Shown here: positions 43,218-54,058 of the stretch, piece by piece | Position numbering within the stretch: the first letter of the stretch is position 1 | How the letters are laid out: every line of letters starts with the position of its first letter | Assembly: GCF_019599145.1 (NCBI RefSeq) | Contig: NZ_CP080647.1 | Location: forward strand, 9,548,001-9,612,000 | Direction: 5' to 3' | Length of the DNA stretch: 64,000 nucleotides | DNA from: Streptomyces akebiae | GTDB lineage: Bacteria > Actinomycetota > Actinomycetes > Streptomycetales > Streptomycetaceae | Notes under the pieces: model-generated | Seen by the model: only the letters and a program-made list of their open reading frames with translations | Databases searched by the model: none | What the model was told of the DNA's origin: nothing | Position numbers and translations under genes: made by a program

Positions 43218-45229
43218 GGGGTGCCTGACCCTCCGTTCTGCGACGACGAGGACGAGCTGTCGGCATGGGGCTGGACGTGGAGGACGTGCGCGGGTGCCCG
43301 CCCGGGTTCCAGGCGCACGTAGTTCGTCCTTCCCCAGCGGTAGGTCTCTCCCGTCAACTCGTCGCGCACTGGCATGTTCTCGCCCATGCCCAGGCCGAGT
43401 TCCGCCGTGTCGAACGTGACCGTGGCCTCCTGGGCGCGGTGGGGGTCGAGGTTGACCACGACCACGACCGCGTCCGACCCGGCGCGCTTGCTGTACGCGA
43501 TCACCGCGTCGTTGTCCGTGTGGTGGAAGCGCAGGTTCCGCAGTCCGTGCAGTGCGGGGTGCCGCCGTCTGATGTCGTTGAGCGCGGTGATGAGAGGCGC
43601 GATGGTACGTCCGTCGCGTTCTGCCGCGTCCCAGTCGCGGGGGCGGAGTTGGTATTTCTCGGAGTCGAGGTATTCCTCGCTGCCGGGTTTGAGGGGGGTG
43701 TTCTCGCACAGTTCGTAGCCGGAGTAGACGCCCCAGGTGGGGGAGAGGGTGGCGGCGAGGACGGCGCGGAGTTCGAAGGCGGGGCGGCCGCCTTCCTGGA
43801 GGAAGGCGTGGAGGATGTCGGGGGTGTTGACGAAGAAGTTGGGGCGCATGTAGGCGGCGGCTTCGCCGGCGAGTTCGGTGGCGTAGTCGGTGAGTTCGGC
43901 TTTGGTGTTGCGCCAGGTGAAGTAGGTGTAGGACTGCTGGAAGCCGGTGGCGGCCAGGGTGTGCATCATCGCGGGGCGGGTGAAGGCCTCGGCGAGGAAG
44001 ATGACGTCGGGGTCGGTGGCGTTGATCCGGGCGATGACCTGTTCCCAGAAGACGACCGGTTTGGTGTGGGGGTTGTCGACGCGGAAGATGCGCACGCCGT
44101 GGTCCATCCAGTGGCGCAGGATCCGGCAGGTCTCGGTGATGAGGCCGGGCATGTCGGCGTCGAAGGCGATGGGGTAGATGTCCTGGTACTTCTTGGGCGG
44201 GTTCTCGGCGTAGGCGATGGTGCCGTCGGGGCGGTGGTGGAACCACTCGGGGTGCTTGTCCACCCAGGGGTGGTCGGGCGAGCACTGCAGGGCGAAGTCG
44301 AGGGCGATCTCCATGCCCAGGGCGCGTGCTTCGGCGACGAAGTGGTCGAAGTCGTCGAGGGTGCCCAGGTCCGGGTGGACGGTGTCGTGGCCGCCCTCGG
44401 GGGAGCCGATCGCCCAGGGCACGCCGACGTCGTCGGGGGTGGGGGAGAGGGTGTTGTTGCGGCCCTTGCGGTAGGTGGTGCCGATGGGGTGGATGGGGGG
44501 CAGGTAGACGACGTCGAAGCCCATGGCGGCGATGGCCGGGAGGCGTCGGGCGGCGGTGCGGAAGGTTCCGTGGGGCTGCTCGGGGGTGCCCTCGGAACGG
44601 GGGAAGAACTCGTACCAGGAGCCGAACAGGGCCCGTTCGCGCTCCACCAGCAGGGGCAACGGCTCGGAGGACGTGACCAGTTCCCGCAGGGGATGACGCG
44701 TGAGGACCTCGTCCACCTCCGGCGCCAACGCCGCCGCCAGACGGTCGGCGGCCGGCAGGGAGTCGTCGCGGAGCCTGCCCACCACCGTCACCAGGACCGC
44801 GTGCAGGTCCGCCTCCGGCACCCCGGCGGCGGCCCGCACATGGAGTTCGGCACCCTCCTCCAGGACGAGCCCCGTGTCGATGCCGGCCGGGACCTTGATC
44901 CGGGCGGTGTGCCGCCAGGTGGCGATGGGATCGCTCCACGCCTCCACGCGGTACGTCCAGCGGCCCTCGGAGGTCGGCGTGACCGAGGCGCCCCAGCGGT
45001 CGGAGCCGGGAGCCAGTTCGCGCATCGGGGTCCACGGGGCCGGACGGCCCTCCGGATCCTTGAGCACGACATTGGCGGCCACCACCGCGTGCCCCTCGCG
45101 GAACAGCGTCGCGGTGACCTCGAAGGTCTCGCCGACGACCGCCTTCGCGGGACGCCTGCCACACTCGACGAGCGGGCGGACATCCCTGACGGGGACGCGG
45201 CCGACGGCCGGGGCCTGAGTCGGGCTCAT
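43214..45229 (-). CDS. glgE: Alpha-1,4-glucan:maltose-1-phosphate maltosyltransferase
   Basis: The protein has 671 residues; the ATG at 45229 is placed 8 bases after GGAGG (a GTG nine bases earlier is less likely). Domains: N-terminal GlgE beta-sandwich and helical insert (residues 1-200), GH13_3 barrel with [28 protein letters not shown], the nucleophile [10 protein letters not shown] (D385) and the acid/base [12 protein letters not shown], then a C-terminal sandwich. It adds maltosyl units from maltose-1-phosphate to the non-reducing end of alpha-1,4-glucan. It leads the operon and is followed by treS, mak and glgB with overlaps or tiny gaps. The last residues are a Ser-rich tail ([10 protein letters not shown]). 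Confidence 0.96.
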
Positions 45230-45289
45230 GGGTCTCACCTCCGCCGTGCTCGGGGATCGGCGCTGGGCCGAACGGGTGCCCTGCGGGTT

Positions 45290-45697
45290 CTAGAGTTCCG
45301 CCGTGGAACGCCTACCGGACGGCGGACCACCTGTGGCGGAACGGCTCTCGCCGGTCCGGGTCTTGCCGGCCGCCTTGCCGCTCCGGTCCTTGCGGCCCCG
45401 GTCCTTGCCGGTCCGGTCCTTGCCGGTCCGGTCCTTACGGGTCTTTCCGGTGGGTTCCTGCTGAGGACGGTCGCCCTGCTCCTGGAGATAGGTGGGCAGA
45501 CTCGTCTGCAGATAGCGCTCGGCGGCCGCCACGGCCTCGCGGGCACAGCGTTTGCCCATCAGGACGCACAGTGTGTAGCCCGAGGCCTCGAAACTGTCCC
45601 GGGCCGCGCGGTCGGTCGGGGACGCGAGCATCACGCGTTCCCAGGTGCGGTAGCGCCGCAGATGTCTGGCCACCTCGTTCTTGGCGGGCAGCAGCAT
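45290..45697 (-). CDS. DUF5133 protein with basic repeat tail
   Basis: The protein has 135 residues from ATG 45697 (GAGGGA 8 bases upstream). The first ~75 residues ([32 protein letters not shown]..., [21 protein letters not shown]) match the DUF5133 family, small actinobacterial proteins often found beside glgE. The tail of ~60 residues is made of Gly-Lys-Thr-Arg-Lys-Asp-Arg repeats, strongly basic and probably disordered, encoded by repeated GGTCCTT/GGTCCGG segments at 45355-45440. Such a tail could bind nucleic acid or the anionic parts of a partner. Function unknown; 60 bases separate it from glgE. Confidence 0.75.
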   Translation of the reverse strand: MLLPAKNEVARHLRRYRTWERVMLASPTDRAARDSFEASGYTLCVLMGKRCAREAVAAAERYLQTSLPTYLQEQGDRPQQEPTGKTRKDRTGKDRTGKDRGRKDRSGKAAGKTRTGESRSATGGPPSGRRSTAEL

Positions 45698-45966
45698 GTG
45701 CTGGTCCCTCCCGGCACTCTCGGCGGAGCACGCTTCCCGGGGGAGGTCGTGCGTGGAGGGGCATCGGCGCCTCAGGGGAGCCGATGCCTTCACTCATGGT
45801 GCACGGGCAACCACCCGGCGTCTTGTTGGCTCTTCAACCACCTCATGCGTCGCTCGTGTTGCACGAATGGCGTAGCCCTCCCACTCTGGAGCTGACTCAG
45901 AAGTGATCGGTGCTCACGCTTCGTGCACACGAGGCGGGGAGCTTCGCCGGTGAGGAGCCAACGACG

Positions 45967-46478
45967 ATGAAGACCGCAGTGCCTCGCTACTACCACCTCG
46001 ACGTGGAAGTCAGTCCGGAACGGGTCGAACAGGTCAGCCGCATCCTGGCCGCTCACCTCCGGTTCTGGGACCTGGAGACCCTCGTCCAGCCCGTCTGCCA
46101 CAGCGCCGAACTGCTCCTGCACGCCATCGAGGAGCACGCGACGGACAAGAACACGTCGATCGAGATGTGGTGGAACGGTCAGCACCTCATCTCGGCGGTG
46201 GCCGAGAACGACCGAGAGCTGCGCCCGGACCGGGAGTTGCGTCCCTGTCTGACCCGTATCGCCGCGCTCAGTGACGGCTGGGGCTGCTGTTCCACGGACA
46301 CCGGCAGCACGGTCATCTGGTTCACCCAGCGGGCCCCCGTCGACCAGAGCGTGCCCCTGGTGCCGACGGCGCCCGAGCCGGCCCTGCGCGAGGTGCTCCA
46401 GGTGCCCCGCGAGATGCCCGTCGCGGCCCTCGCCGGTTCGCCCGGTGGCGAGGCGTCGGACACCCGCGAAGACGCGCG

Positions 46479-46482
<4 letters not shown>
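45967..46482 (+). CDS. HATPase-like (anti-sigma kinase-fold) regulatory protein, degenerate N box
   Basis: The protein has 171 residues; ATG 45967 follows GAGGAG. The fold pattern is that of short Streptomyces anti-sigma/HATPase proteins: a N-terminal helix with VSRILAAHLRFWDLETLVQPVCHSAELLLHAIEEHA, a middle AVAENDRELRP (G1-like) and the closing ALSDGWGCCSTDTGSTVIWF. The usual Asn of the N box (ELxxNAxxH) is His52 here, so ATP binding or kinase activity may be lost. Its stop overlaps the glgX start (GTGA), linking it to glycogen debranching. It could sense metabolite or partner state and tune the alpha-glucan genes; no partner is identified. Confidence 0.65.
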
Positions 46483-48614
<2,132 letters not shown>

Positions 48615-48630
48615 GCCATGGACGGAGCGC

Positions 48631-49431
48631 TCAGCGCGCGCCGCGCGACGTGATCGTGAACTGGGCGCCGTCGGGGTCGCGCAGCACCGCCTCGTGCGCG
48701 TCCTGGGTGAGGATCGTGCCGCCGTGGTGCTGGGCGGCCTCGACCCGGTCCGCCACGTCGGAGACGGAGAAGTGCACCTGCCAGTGCGGGCGGATCGTGG
48801 GATCGGGAGCGGCCTCCAGCGCGCCGGAGCTGATCCGGGCCACCACCTCGCCCTCGCTGCGCAGCACGACCTCGTTCGCCTCGTAGCGCACCTCGCAGCA
48901 GCCGGGCTTCTCGGTGGCCCACTCCAGGACCTCGCCGTAGAAGATCGCCGCGTCGAAGGCGTCCCGGGTGTGCAGCCGGATGAAGGCCGGGGCGGCCTTG
49001 CGCCAGGTCTCCCAATCCGTGAAGAGCGCGCCCTCCCAGATCCCGAAGGAGGCACCGTGCCGGTCCGCCAGCAGGGCGGCGCGGCCGGGCGGGAAGGAGA
49101 GGGGGCCCACCGCGACCGTCCCACCGCGCTCCCTGGCCCGGGAGGCCGCCGCGTCGGCGTCCGACACGGCGAAGTACGGGGTCCAGGCGACCGCCATCTG
49201 CCACAGGGAGGCCACCCCGGCGATCCCGGCGACCGGCACACCGTCGGCCAGCGCGATCCGGAAGTGGTCGCCGAGCTTGGCGGTACGCCACTGCCAGCCC
49301 AGCACGGCGGCGTAGAAGTCCTCCGTGGCCGGCAGATCCCGGCTGGTGAGGCTCACCCAGCAGGGCGCGCCGAAGACGGAATGGCTGGAGACGACGTTCT
49401 CCGCGTCCCGGTGATTGCTGTCGCTGTTCAT
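48631..49431 (-). CDS. Two-domain VOC (glyoxalase/bleomycin-resistance fold) protein
   Basis: The protein has 266 residues from ATG 49431. Two tandem VOC repeats are visible: residues ~20-135 (APCWVSLTSRDLPATEDFYAAVLGWQW...TPYFAVSDADAAASRARERGG) and ~145-262 (PAFIRLHTRDAFDAAIFYGEVLEW...HWQVHFSVSDVADRVEAAQHHGG...LRDPDGAQFTI). Such proteins bind metals or small toxic compounds; the substrate is not predictable. It is convergent with glgX (16-base gap) and monocistronic. The ribosome site (AGGACACGAC) is weak. Confidence 0.85.
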   Translation of the reverse strand: MNSDSNHRDAENVVSSHSVFGAPCWVSLTSRDLPATEDFYAAVLGWQWRTAKLGDHFRIALADGVPVAGIAGVASLWQMAVAWTPYFAVSDADAAASRARERGGTVAVGPLSFPPGRAALLADRHGASFGIWEGALFTDWETWRKAAPAFIRLHTRDAFDAAIFYGEVLEWATEKPGCCEVRYEANEVVLRSEGEVVARISSGALEAAPDPTIRPHWQVHFSVSDVADRVEAAQHHGGTILTQDAHEAVLRDPDGAQFTITSRGAR

Positions 49432-49676
49432 GGCAGTCGTGTCCTGGTCTCGTCCGTCGGCACACCCCGGCCGCACTCCAGTGTCCAACCGGATCCGGGG
49501 CCGGTGCCCGTCGAGTACCCCCGAGTCGGCGTACCGACCCCGGTGACCACGCGATCTTCGGACGACCGTTCGAGTGATGACGGCGGCCCCGGCTTCTTGC
49601 CGCGCGCCGCGCGGACCTGTGCGCCAGGGCGGACGGTGGCGCGGCCCGAGGCTCCCGTGCCTCGGCCCGCGCGGCA

Positions 49677-50708
49677 TCACGTCGACTCCCGCCGCACCAG
49701 TTCCGTCGGCAGGATCACGGCGGCCGGGGCCTCGCCGCCGATCTGCGCCAGCAGGACCCGCACCATCTCGTTGCTGATCCGGTCGTAGGGCTGGCGGATG
49801 GTGGTCAGGGCGGGGACGGACTCCGTGGCCGCGGCCGAGTCGTCGAAGCCGCCCACGGACACGTCCTCGGGGACCCGGCGGCCCGCCCGGCGCAGCGCCG
49901 CGAGGGCGCCCTGCGCCATCAGGTCGGAGGCCACGAACACGGCGTCCATGTCGGGGGCCCGCTCCAGCAGCAGGTCGGTGCCCGCCTCGCCGCTCGCCCG
50001 GCTGTAGTCGCCGGAGGCGATGAGGCGCTCGTCGATCTCGACACCCGCCTCGGTGAGCACCTCCTTGTAGCCGGCGAGGCGGTCGACACCGCCGGGCGAG
50101 TCCAGCGGACCGGTCACGACCCCGATCCGGCGGCGGCCCAGCGACAGCAGATGACGCACCATGTCACGGGCGCCGTCGCGGTCGTCGGCGGCCACGTAAC
50201 TCACCTTGGAGCCGGGAGCCATGGGCTTGCCGCACTGGACGAGGGGGATGCCCGCCTCGCGCAGCTCCTGGGCGACCGGGTCCGCGGAGTGGCTGGAGAC
50301 CACCAGCACACCGTCGACGTGGCCCGCCGTGATGTACCGCGTTATCCGGCGCCGCTCGTCCTCCGTACCGGCCACCATCAGCAGCAGCGGGATGTCGTGC
50401 GCGGCCAGCGCCTGGGTGCAACACCGCAGGAGGACATTGAAGTTGGGGTCCTCGAAGAGTTTCTCCTGCGGTTCCGTGAGCAGGAAGCCGATCGAGTCGG
50501 AACGGCCCGTGATCAGCGAGCGGGCGTGCCGGTTCACGACGTAACCCGTCTTGCGGATCGCGGCGTTGACCGCTTCGGCTGCCGTCGGGCTGACGTAGTG
50601 ACCGCCGTTGAGCACGCGTGAGACGGTCCCCCGGGAGACTCCCGCCTCGCGCGCCACGTCGTGAATGGTCGGCGGTTTGCGCCTGCCCCCCGTGTTGCTC
50701 ATGGTCAT
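49677..50708 (-). CDS. LacI-family repressor of the galactan locus
   Basis: The protein has 343 residues; ATG 50708 overlaps the permease stop, so the regulator is the last gene of the operon it probably controls. The N-terminal HTH is PTIHDVAREAGVSRGTVSRVLNGG (hinge in SPTAAEAVNAAIRKTGYVVN), followed by a periplasmic-binding-like effector domain ending in PALTTIRQPYDRISNEMVRVLL. The likely operators are two identical CTGTGAGCGTTCACAG palindromes upstream of the binding-protein gene. The inducer should be a galacto-oligosaccharide or galactose derivative, by context. Confidence 0.92.
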   Translation of the reverse strand: MTMSNTGGRRKPPTIHDVAREAGVSRGTVSRVLNGGHYVSPTAAEAVNAAIRKTGYVVNRHARSLITGRSDSIGFLLTEPQEKLFEDPNFNVLLRCCTQALAAHDIPLLLMVAGTEDERRRITRYITAGHVDGVLVVSSHSADPVAQELREAGIPLVQCGKPMAPGSKVSYVAADDRDGARDMVRHLLSLGRRRIGVVTGPLDSPGGVDRLAGYKEVLTEAGVEIDERLIASGDYSRASGEAGTDLLLERAPDMDAVFVASDLMAQGALAALRRAGRRVPEDVSVGGFDDSAAATESVPALTTIRQPYDRISNEMVRVLLAQIGGEAPAAVILPTELVRREST

Positions 50709-51610
50709 GACTTTACGGCTCCGGAGAGCAGATCGAGGCTCCAGAACCGCTGGATGACCAGGAAGAGCGCGATCAGCGGGACCACCGCGAGCAGGGCTCC
50801 CGTGATCACCAGGGTGTAGAGCGCCGGCGTGTTCGCGCCCTGTTCGAGGAGAGTGAACAGGCCCAGGGTGATCGGGAACTTCTCGTCGTCGCTGAGCATG
50901 ATGTACGGCAGCAGGAAGTTGTTCCAGACCGCCACGAACTGGAACAGGAAGACCGTCACCAGCCCCGGCACCATCATCGGCAGCGCGATCCGGGTGAAGA
51001 TCCGCCACTCGCTCGCACCGTCCATCCGCCCGGCCTCCACCACGTCGCCGGGAACGGCGGCGGCGGCGTAGATCCGGGCCAGGTACACGCCGTACGGGGA
51101 GAGGACCAGCGGCAGCAGCACGGACCAGTGGCTGTCCGCCAGGTCGGCCTTGGCCATCAGCAGGTACTGCGGGATCGCCAGGATCACCGGCGGCATCAGC
51201 ACGCCCGCCATCAGCACGTTGAAGACCGCCTCGCGGCCCCGGAAGCGGTAGATCGCCAGCGCGTAGCCGCTGATCGCGGAGACGGCCGTCGAGAGGAGGG
51301 CGCCGAGGCCCGCGTACAGGGCGGAGTTGCCCATCCACTGCCAGTAGATGCCGTCGCGGTAGGCGTTGAGGTCGGACAGGTTGTCCGCGAAGCCGGTGCC
51401 CGGCAGGAAGGTGAAGGTGGAGAACAGCTCGCTGCCCGACTTGGTGGCCGCGATCAGCACCCAGGCGACGGGGAGGAGGCAGTAGATCGCGCCGAGCAGC
51501 AGGGTGAGCGTCGGGACGAGCGCGATCCGGCGGCGCAGCGGCGGGCCCTGGGCGGTTCCCGGGGTCGCCCCCGCCGCCGGGGCCGCCTTGCGTACGGCAA
51601 GAGAACTCAT
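50705..51610 (-). CDS. Carbohydrate ABC transporter permease (MalG/GanQ type)
   Basis: The protein has 301 residues; ATG 51610 overlaps the upstream permease stop, and GGAGGCAGCACG is the ribosome site. Six hydrophobic spans occur, with the inner-membrane EAA loop EAGRMDGASEWRIF that contacts the ATPase. FLFQFVAVWNNFLLPYIML and a C-terminal span are typical of CUT1-family MalG-like subunits. With the other permease and the lipoprotein it imports an oligosaccharide. No ATPase gene is in the operon, as usual in Streptomyces where a shared MsiK energises CUT1 systems. Confidence 0.93.
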   Translation of the reverse strand: MSSLAVRKAAPAAGATPGTAQGPPLRRRIALVPTLTLLLGAIYCLLPVAWVLIAATKSGSELFSTFTFLPGTGFADNLSDLNAYRDGIYWQWMGNSALYAGLGALLSTAVSAISGYALAIYRFRGREAVFNVLMAGVLMPPVILAIPQYLLMAKADLADSHWSVLLPLVLSPYGVYLARIYAAAAVPGDVVEAGRMDGASEWRIFTRIALPMMVPGLVTVFLFQFVAVWNNFLLPYIMLSDDEKFPITLGLFTLLEQGANTPALYTLVITGALLAVVPLIALFLVIQRFWSLDLLSGAVKS

Positions 51611-52530
51611 CGTGCTGCCTCCTGCTTCTGACGGGAGTTCGCGGCCCTCAGGAACCCGAAGGAGAGGACCAGGGTGGCCACGGCGATGATCACCGCGCCG
51701 GCCGCCGCCGAGTAGATGTCGCCCTCGCCGAAGGCGTCCCGGTGCACCTTCATCAGCGGGCTCCATGTCGTGGAGACCGAGTTGGTGAGGGGCTTGAGGG
51801 TGGTGGGCTCGCTGAACACCTGGAGTGTGGCGATGATCGAGAAGAAGAAGGTCAGCACCAGCGATGGCGCCACCATCGGGATCTTGATCCGCAGCGCGAT
51901 CTGCAGCGGTGTCGCGCCATCCAGCTCGGCGGCCTCGTACACCTCGACGGGGATCGCCTGCAGCGAGGTGTAGATGACGATCATGTTGAAGCCGGTGCCG
52001 CCCCACACCGCGATGTTCGACAGCGCCGCGTACAGGCCGCCGCCGTCCAGCAGATCCGGCTGCGGCAGGCCCAGCGTCTCCAGCACGAAGTAGAAGGGGC
52101 TGACGTCCGGGAGGTAGAGGAAGCCCCAGAGCAGGGCCGCCACGACGCCCGGGATCGCGTACGGCAGGAAGATCGCCAGCCGGGTGAAGGGGGCGAGGCG
52201 CACCTTGTCGCTGTCCAGCATCAGGGCGAAGACCAGGGCCAGACCGAGCATGACCGGGACCACGATCGCGCCGTAGCCGAGGACACGCAGGGCGCCGTCG
52301 AGCAGTTCGGAGTCGGTCAGCGCGTCGGCGTAGTTCTCGAAGCCCGCCCATACCTCGCTGCGCGCGCCGGAGCCGAGGCCGAGGCCCTTGACCTGCACCT
52401 TGTGCAGGCTGAGCCAGACCGCGTAACCGATCGGGAGCGCGAAGAAGAGAGCGAACAGGATCGTCGCGGGAAGAAGGAAGGCGTACGGGGCCCCCTTGAC
52501 CCCGTACGACCTCCGGCGTGCCGTCGTCAC
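51607..52530 (-). CDS. Carbohydrate ABC transporter permease (MalF/GanP type)
   Basis: The protein has 307 residues; GTG 52530 overlaps the binding-protein stop (GTGA). Spans begin YAFLLPATILFALFFALPIGYAVWLSL; the EAA loop is EAAELDGATPLQIAL. It pairs with the next permease to form the transmembrane channel. By neighbours (GH42, GH53) the substrate is beta-1,4-galacto-oligosaccharide. Confidence 0.93.
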   Translation of the reverse strand: MTTARRRSYGVKGAPYAFLLPATILFALFFALPIGYAVWLSLHKVQVKGLGLGSGARSEVWAGFENYADALTDSELLDGALRVLGYGAIVVPVMLGLALVFALMLDSDKVRLAPFTRLAIFLPYAIPGVVAALLWGFLYLPDVSPFYFVLETLGLPQPDLLDGGGLYAALSNIAVWGGTGFNMIVIYTSLQAIPVEVYEAAELDGATPLQIALRIKIPMVAPSLVLTFFFSIIATLQVFSEPTTLKPLTNSVSTTWSPLMKVHRDAFGEGDIYSAAAGAVIIAVATLVLSFGFLRAANSRQKQEAAR

Positions 52531-53849
52531 TCGGCGACCTCGAAGCCCTGCTTCTTCATGTCGGCGACGGTGTCGTCCTGCATCGTCTTCAGGGCGGCAC
52601 CGAAGTCCGACTTGTTCTTCGCGGCGGCGCCGAACGCGTCCTTGAAGGTGGTGTACGCGACGTTCACGTTCGGGCCCCACGCGGAGGGCGCGGTCGTCTT
52701 CGCGATCTCGGAGGCCACGGTGTAGAAGTCGGCCTGGTTGGCGAAGTAGGCGGGCGGCTCGGCGAACGCGTCACTGGTCTGCGCGGTCGTGGCCGCGGGG
52801 TAGATGCCGCCCTCCTTCGCCAGCGCGGTCAGCGCCTCGGGGTCCGTGTTCAACCAGGCGGCGAACTTCGCGGCGGCGCCCTTGTTCTCGGAGTCCGTGG
52901 TGACGGCGGTGGAGGAGCCGCCCCAGCTGCCGGTGGTGTTCTCGGAGGCCGACCACTGCGGCAGCGGCGCCACCTTCCACTTGCCCTCGGTCTCGGGCGC
53001 GGCCGTGGTCAGCGTGCCCGGCGCCCACACGGCGCTGACCCAGGCGATCTGCTTGCCGGTGTTGAGCGCCTTGTTCCAGGCCGGGGTGTACATCGGCTGG
53101 TTGTCGATGGCGCCCTCCTTCACCAGGCCGCCCCAGAAGTCGGCGACGCGCTGCGTGGCCGGGTCGTCGATGGCGACCTTCCACTTCTGGCCCTCGGTGG
53201 TCCACCACTTGGCGCCCGCCTGCTGGGCGAGACCGGCGAAGAGACCGGAGTCGCTCGCGGAGAACGTCGTCAGGTCGACGTCCGCGTCCTCCTTCTTCAG
53301 CTTGCGCGCGGTCTCGGCGAACTCGTCCCAGGTCTTCGGGACGGTGAGGCCGTACTTCTCGAAGAGGTCCTCGCGGTAGTAGAACATCATCGGTCCGATG
53401 TCCTGGGGTATCGCGTAGACGGCGTCGGAGCCCAGCGTGGTCTGCTGCCAGACACCGGTGGCGAACTTGCTCTTCGCGTCGCCCGCCTCGCTCGCGATGT
53501 CGGCGACCGCGTCATTGCTGACCAGTGTCGGCAGTGCCTGGTACTCGGCCTGCACCAGGTCCGGGCCCTTGCCCGCCTTGTGCGCGGTGAGGATCTTGGT
53601 GACCAGAGTGTCGCCGGAGGCCTGCTTCTTCACCGTGACGGTGATCTGCTGCTCCTTGCCGGGGCCCTTGTTCCACAGGTCCACGACCTTGTCCATGCCC
53701 GGCGTCCAGGTCCAGTACGTCAGCTTCGCCGGCCCCGACCGGTCCCCGCTGTCGTCGTCGGACCCGCCGCAGGCGGCGAGTGTGGTGGCGCCGAGCGTGA
53801 CGGCGACGGCAGTGGCCACAAAGCGCCGGTGCTTCGTGATGTTGGGCAT
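52527..53849 (-). CDS. Extracellular sugar-binding lipoprotein of a galacto-oligosaccharide ABC transporter
   Basis: The protein has 440 residues; ATG 53849 follows GGGAGA. A lipoprotein signal (KHRR, hydrophobic core, lipobox LAAC with Cys27) anchors it outside. The mature protein is a CUT1 solute-binding fold: LTYWTWTPGMDKVVDLW, LVQAEYQALPTL, AIPQDIGPMMFYYREDLFEKYGL, WWTTEGQKW and a C-terminal helix. It captures oligosaccharides released by the secreted GH53 and passes them to the permeases. Expression is controlled by the -35/-10 promoter overlapped by the LacI-type operator. Confidence 0.93.
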   Translation of the reverse strand: MPNITKHRRFVATAVAVTLGATTLAACGGSDDDSGDRSGPAKLTYWTWTPGMDKVVDLWNKGPGKEQQITVTVKKQASGDTLVTKILTAHKAGKGPDLVQAEYQALPTLVSNDAVADIASEAGDAKSKFATGVWQQTTLGSDAVYAIPQDIGPMMFYYREDLFEKYGLTVPKTWDEFAETARKLKKEDADVDLTTFSASDSGLFAGLAQQAGAKWWTTEGQKWKVAIDDPATQRVADFWGGLVKEGAIDNQPMYTPAWNKALNTGKQIAWVSAVWAPGTLTTAAPETEGKWKVAPLPQWSASENTTGSWGGSSTAVTTDSENKGAAAKFAAWLNTDPEALTALAKEGGIYPAATTAQTSDAFAEPPAYFANQADFYTVASEIAKTTAPSAWGPNVNVAYTTFKDAFGAAAKNKSDFGAALKTMQDDTVADMKKQGFEVAE

Positions 53850-53903
53850 GGATCGTTCTCCCCTGACCTGGGTCCTCGCCTGCTGCGAAGACCATGCCAT
53901 GCG

Positions 53904-53919
53904 CTGTGAGCGTTCACAG
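53904..53919. promoter_or_regulatory. LacI-type operator copy 2, CTGTGAGCGTTCACAG
   Basis: A 16-bp near-perfect palindrome (TGTGAnCGnTCACA core) lies in the leader of the binding-protein mRNA. It is identical to the copy 25 bases away. Two and a third helical turns separate them. This is the classic LacI-family sequence type. Confidence 0.85.
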
Positions 53920-53928
53920 GCAGTGCGT

Positions 53929-53944
53929 CTGTGAGCGTTCACAG
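53929..53944. promoter_or_regulatory. LacI-type operator copy 1, CTGTGAGCGTTCACAG, overlapping the promoter
   Basis: This second identical palindrome overlaps the -10 of the binding-protein promoter by 2 bases and covers the expected transcription start, so repressor binding would block initiation. A poor look-alike (TGTGTGCACGTTCCCA, around 54015-54030) lies nearer the GH42 gene. Confidence 0.88.
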
Positions 53945-53971
53945 TAGAGAAACATCCCGGACACTTGTCAA
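53943..53971 (-). promoter_or_regulatory. Promoter of the galactan ABC operon
   Basis: On the minus strand TTGACA (53966-53971) is followed after 17 bases by TCTACT (53943-53948), a good housekeeping-type promoter. The -10 abuts operator copy 1. On the plus strand TTGTCA (53965-53970) with TATGTT (53990-53995) at 19-bp spacing is a weaker candidate for the divergent GH42 gene. Confidence 0.75.
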
Positions 53972-54058
53972 TGGTTGTTGCTGTGCGGTTATGTTGGGCT
54001 CGCACCGCCGCCGCTGTGTGTGCACGTTCCCAGATGATCGACAAAACGGGAGAGATCC

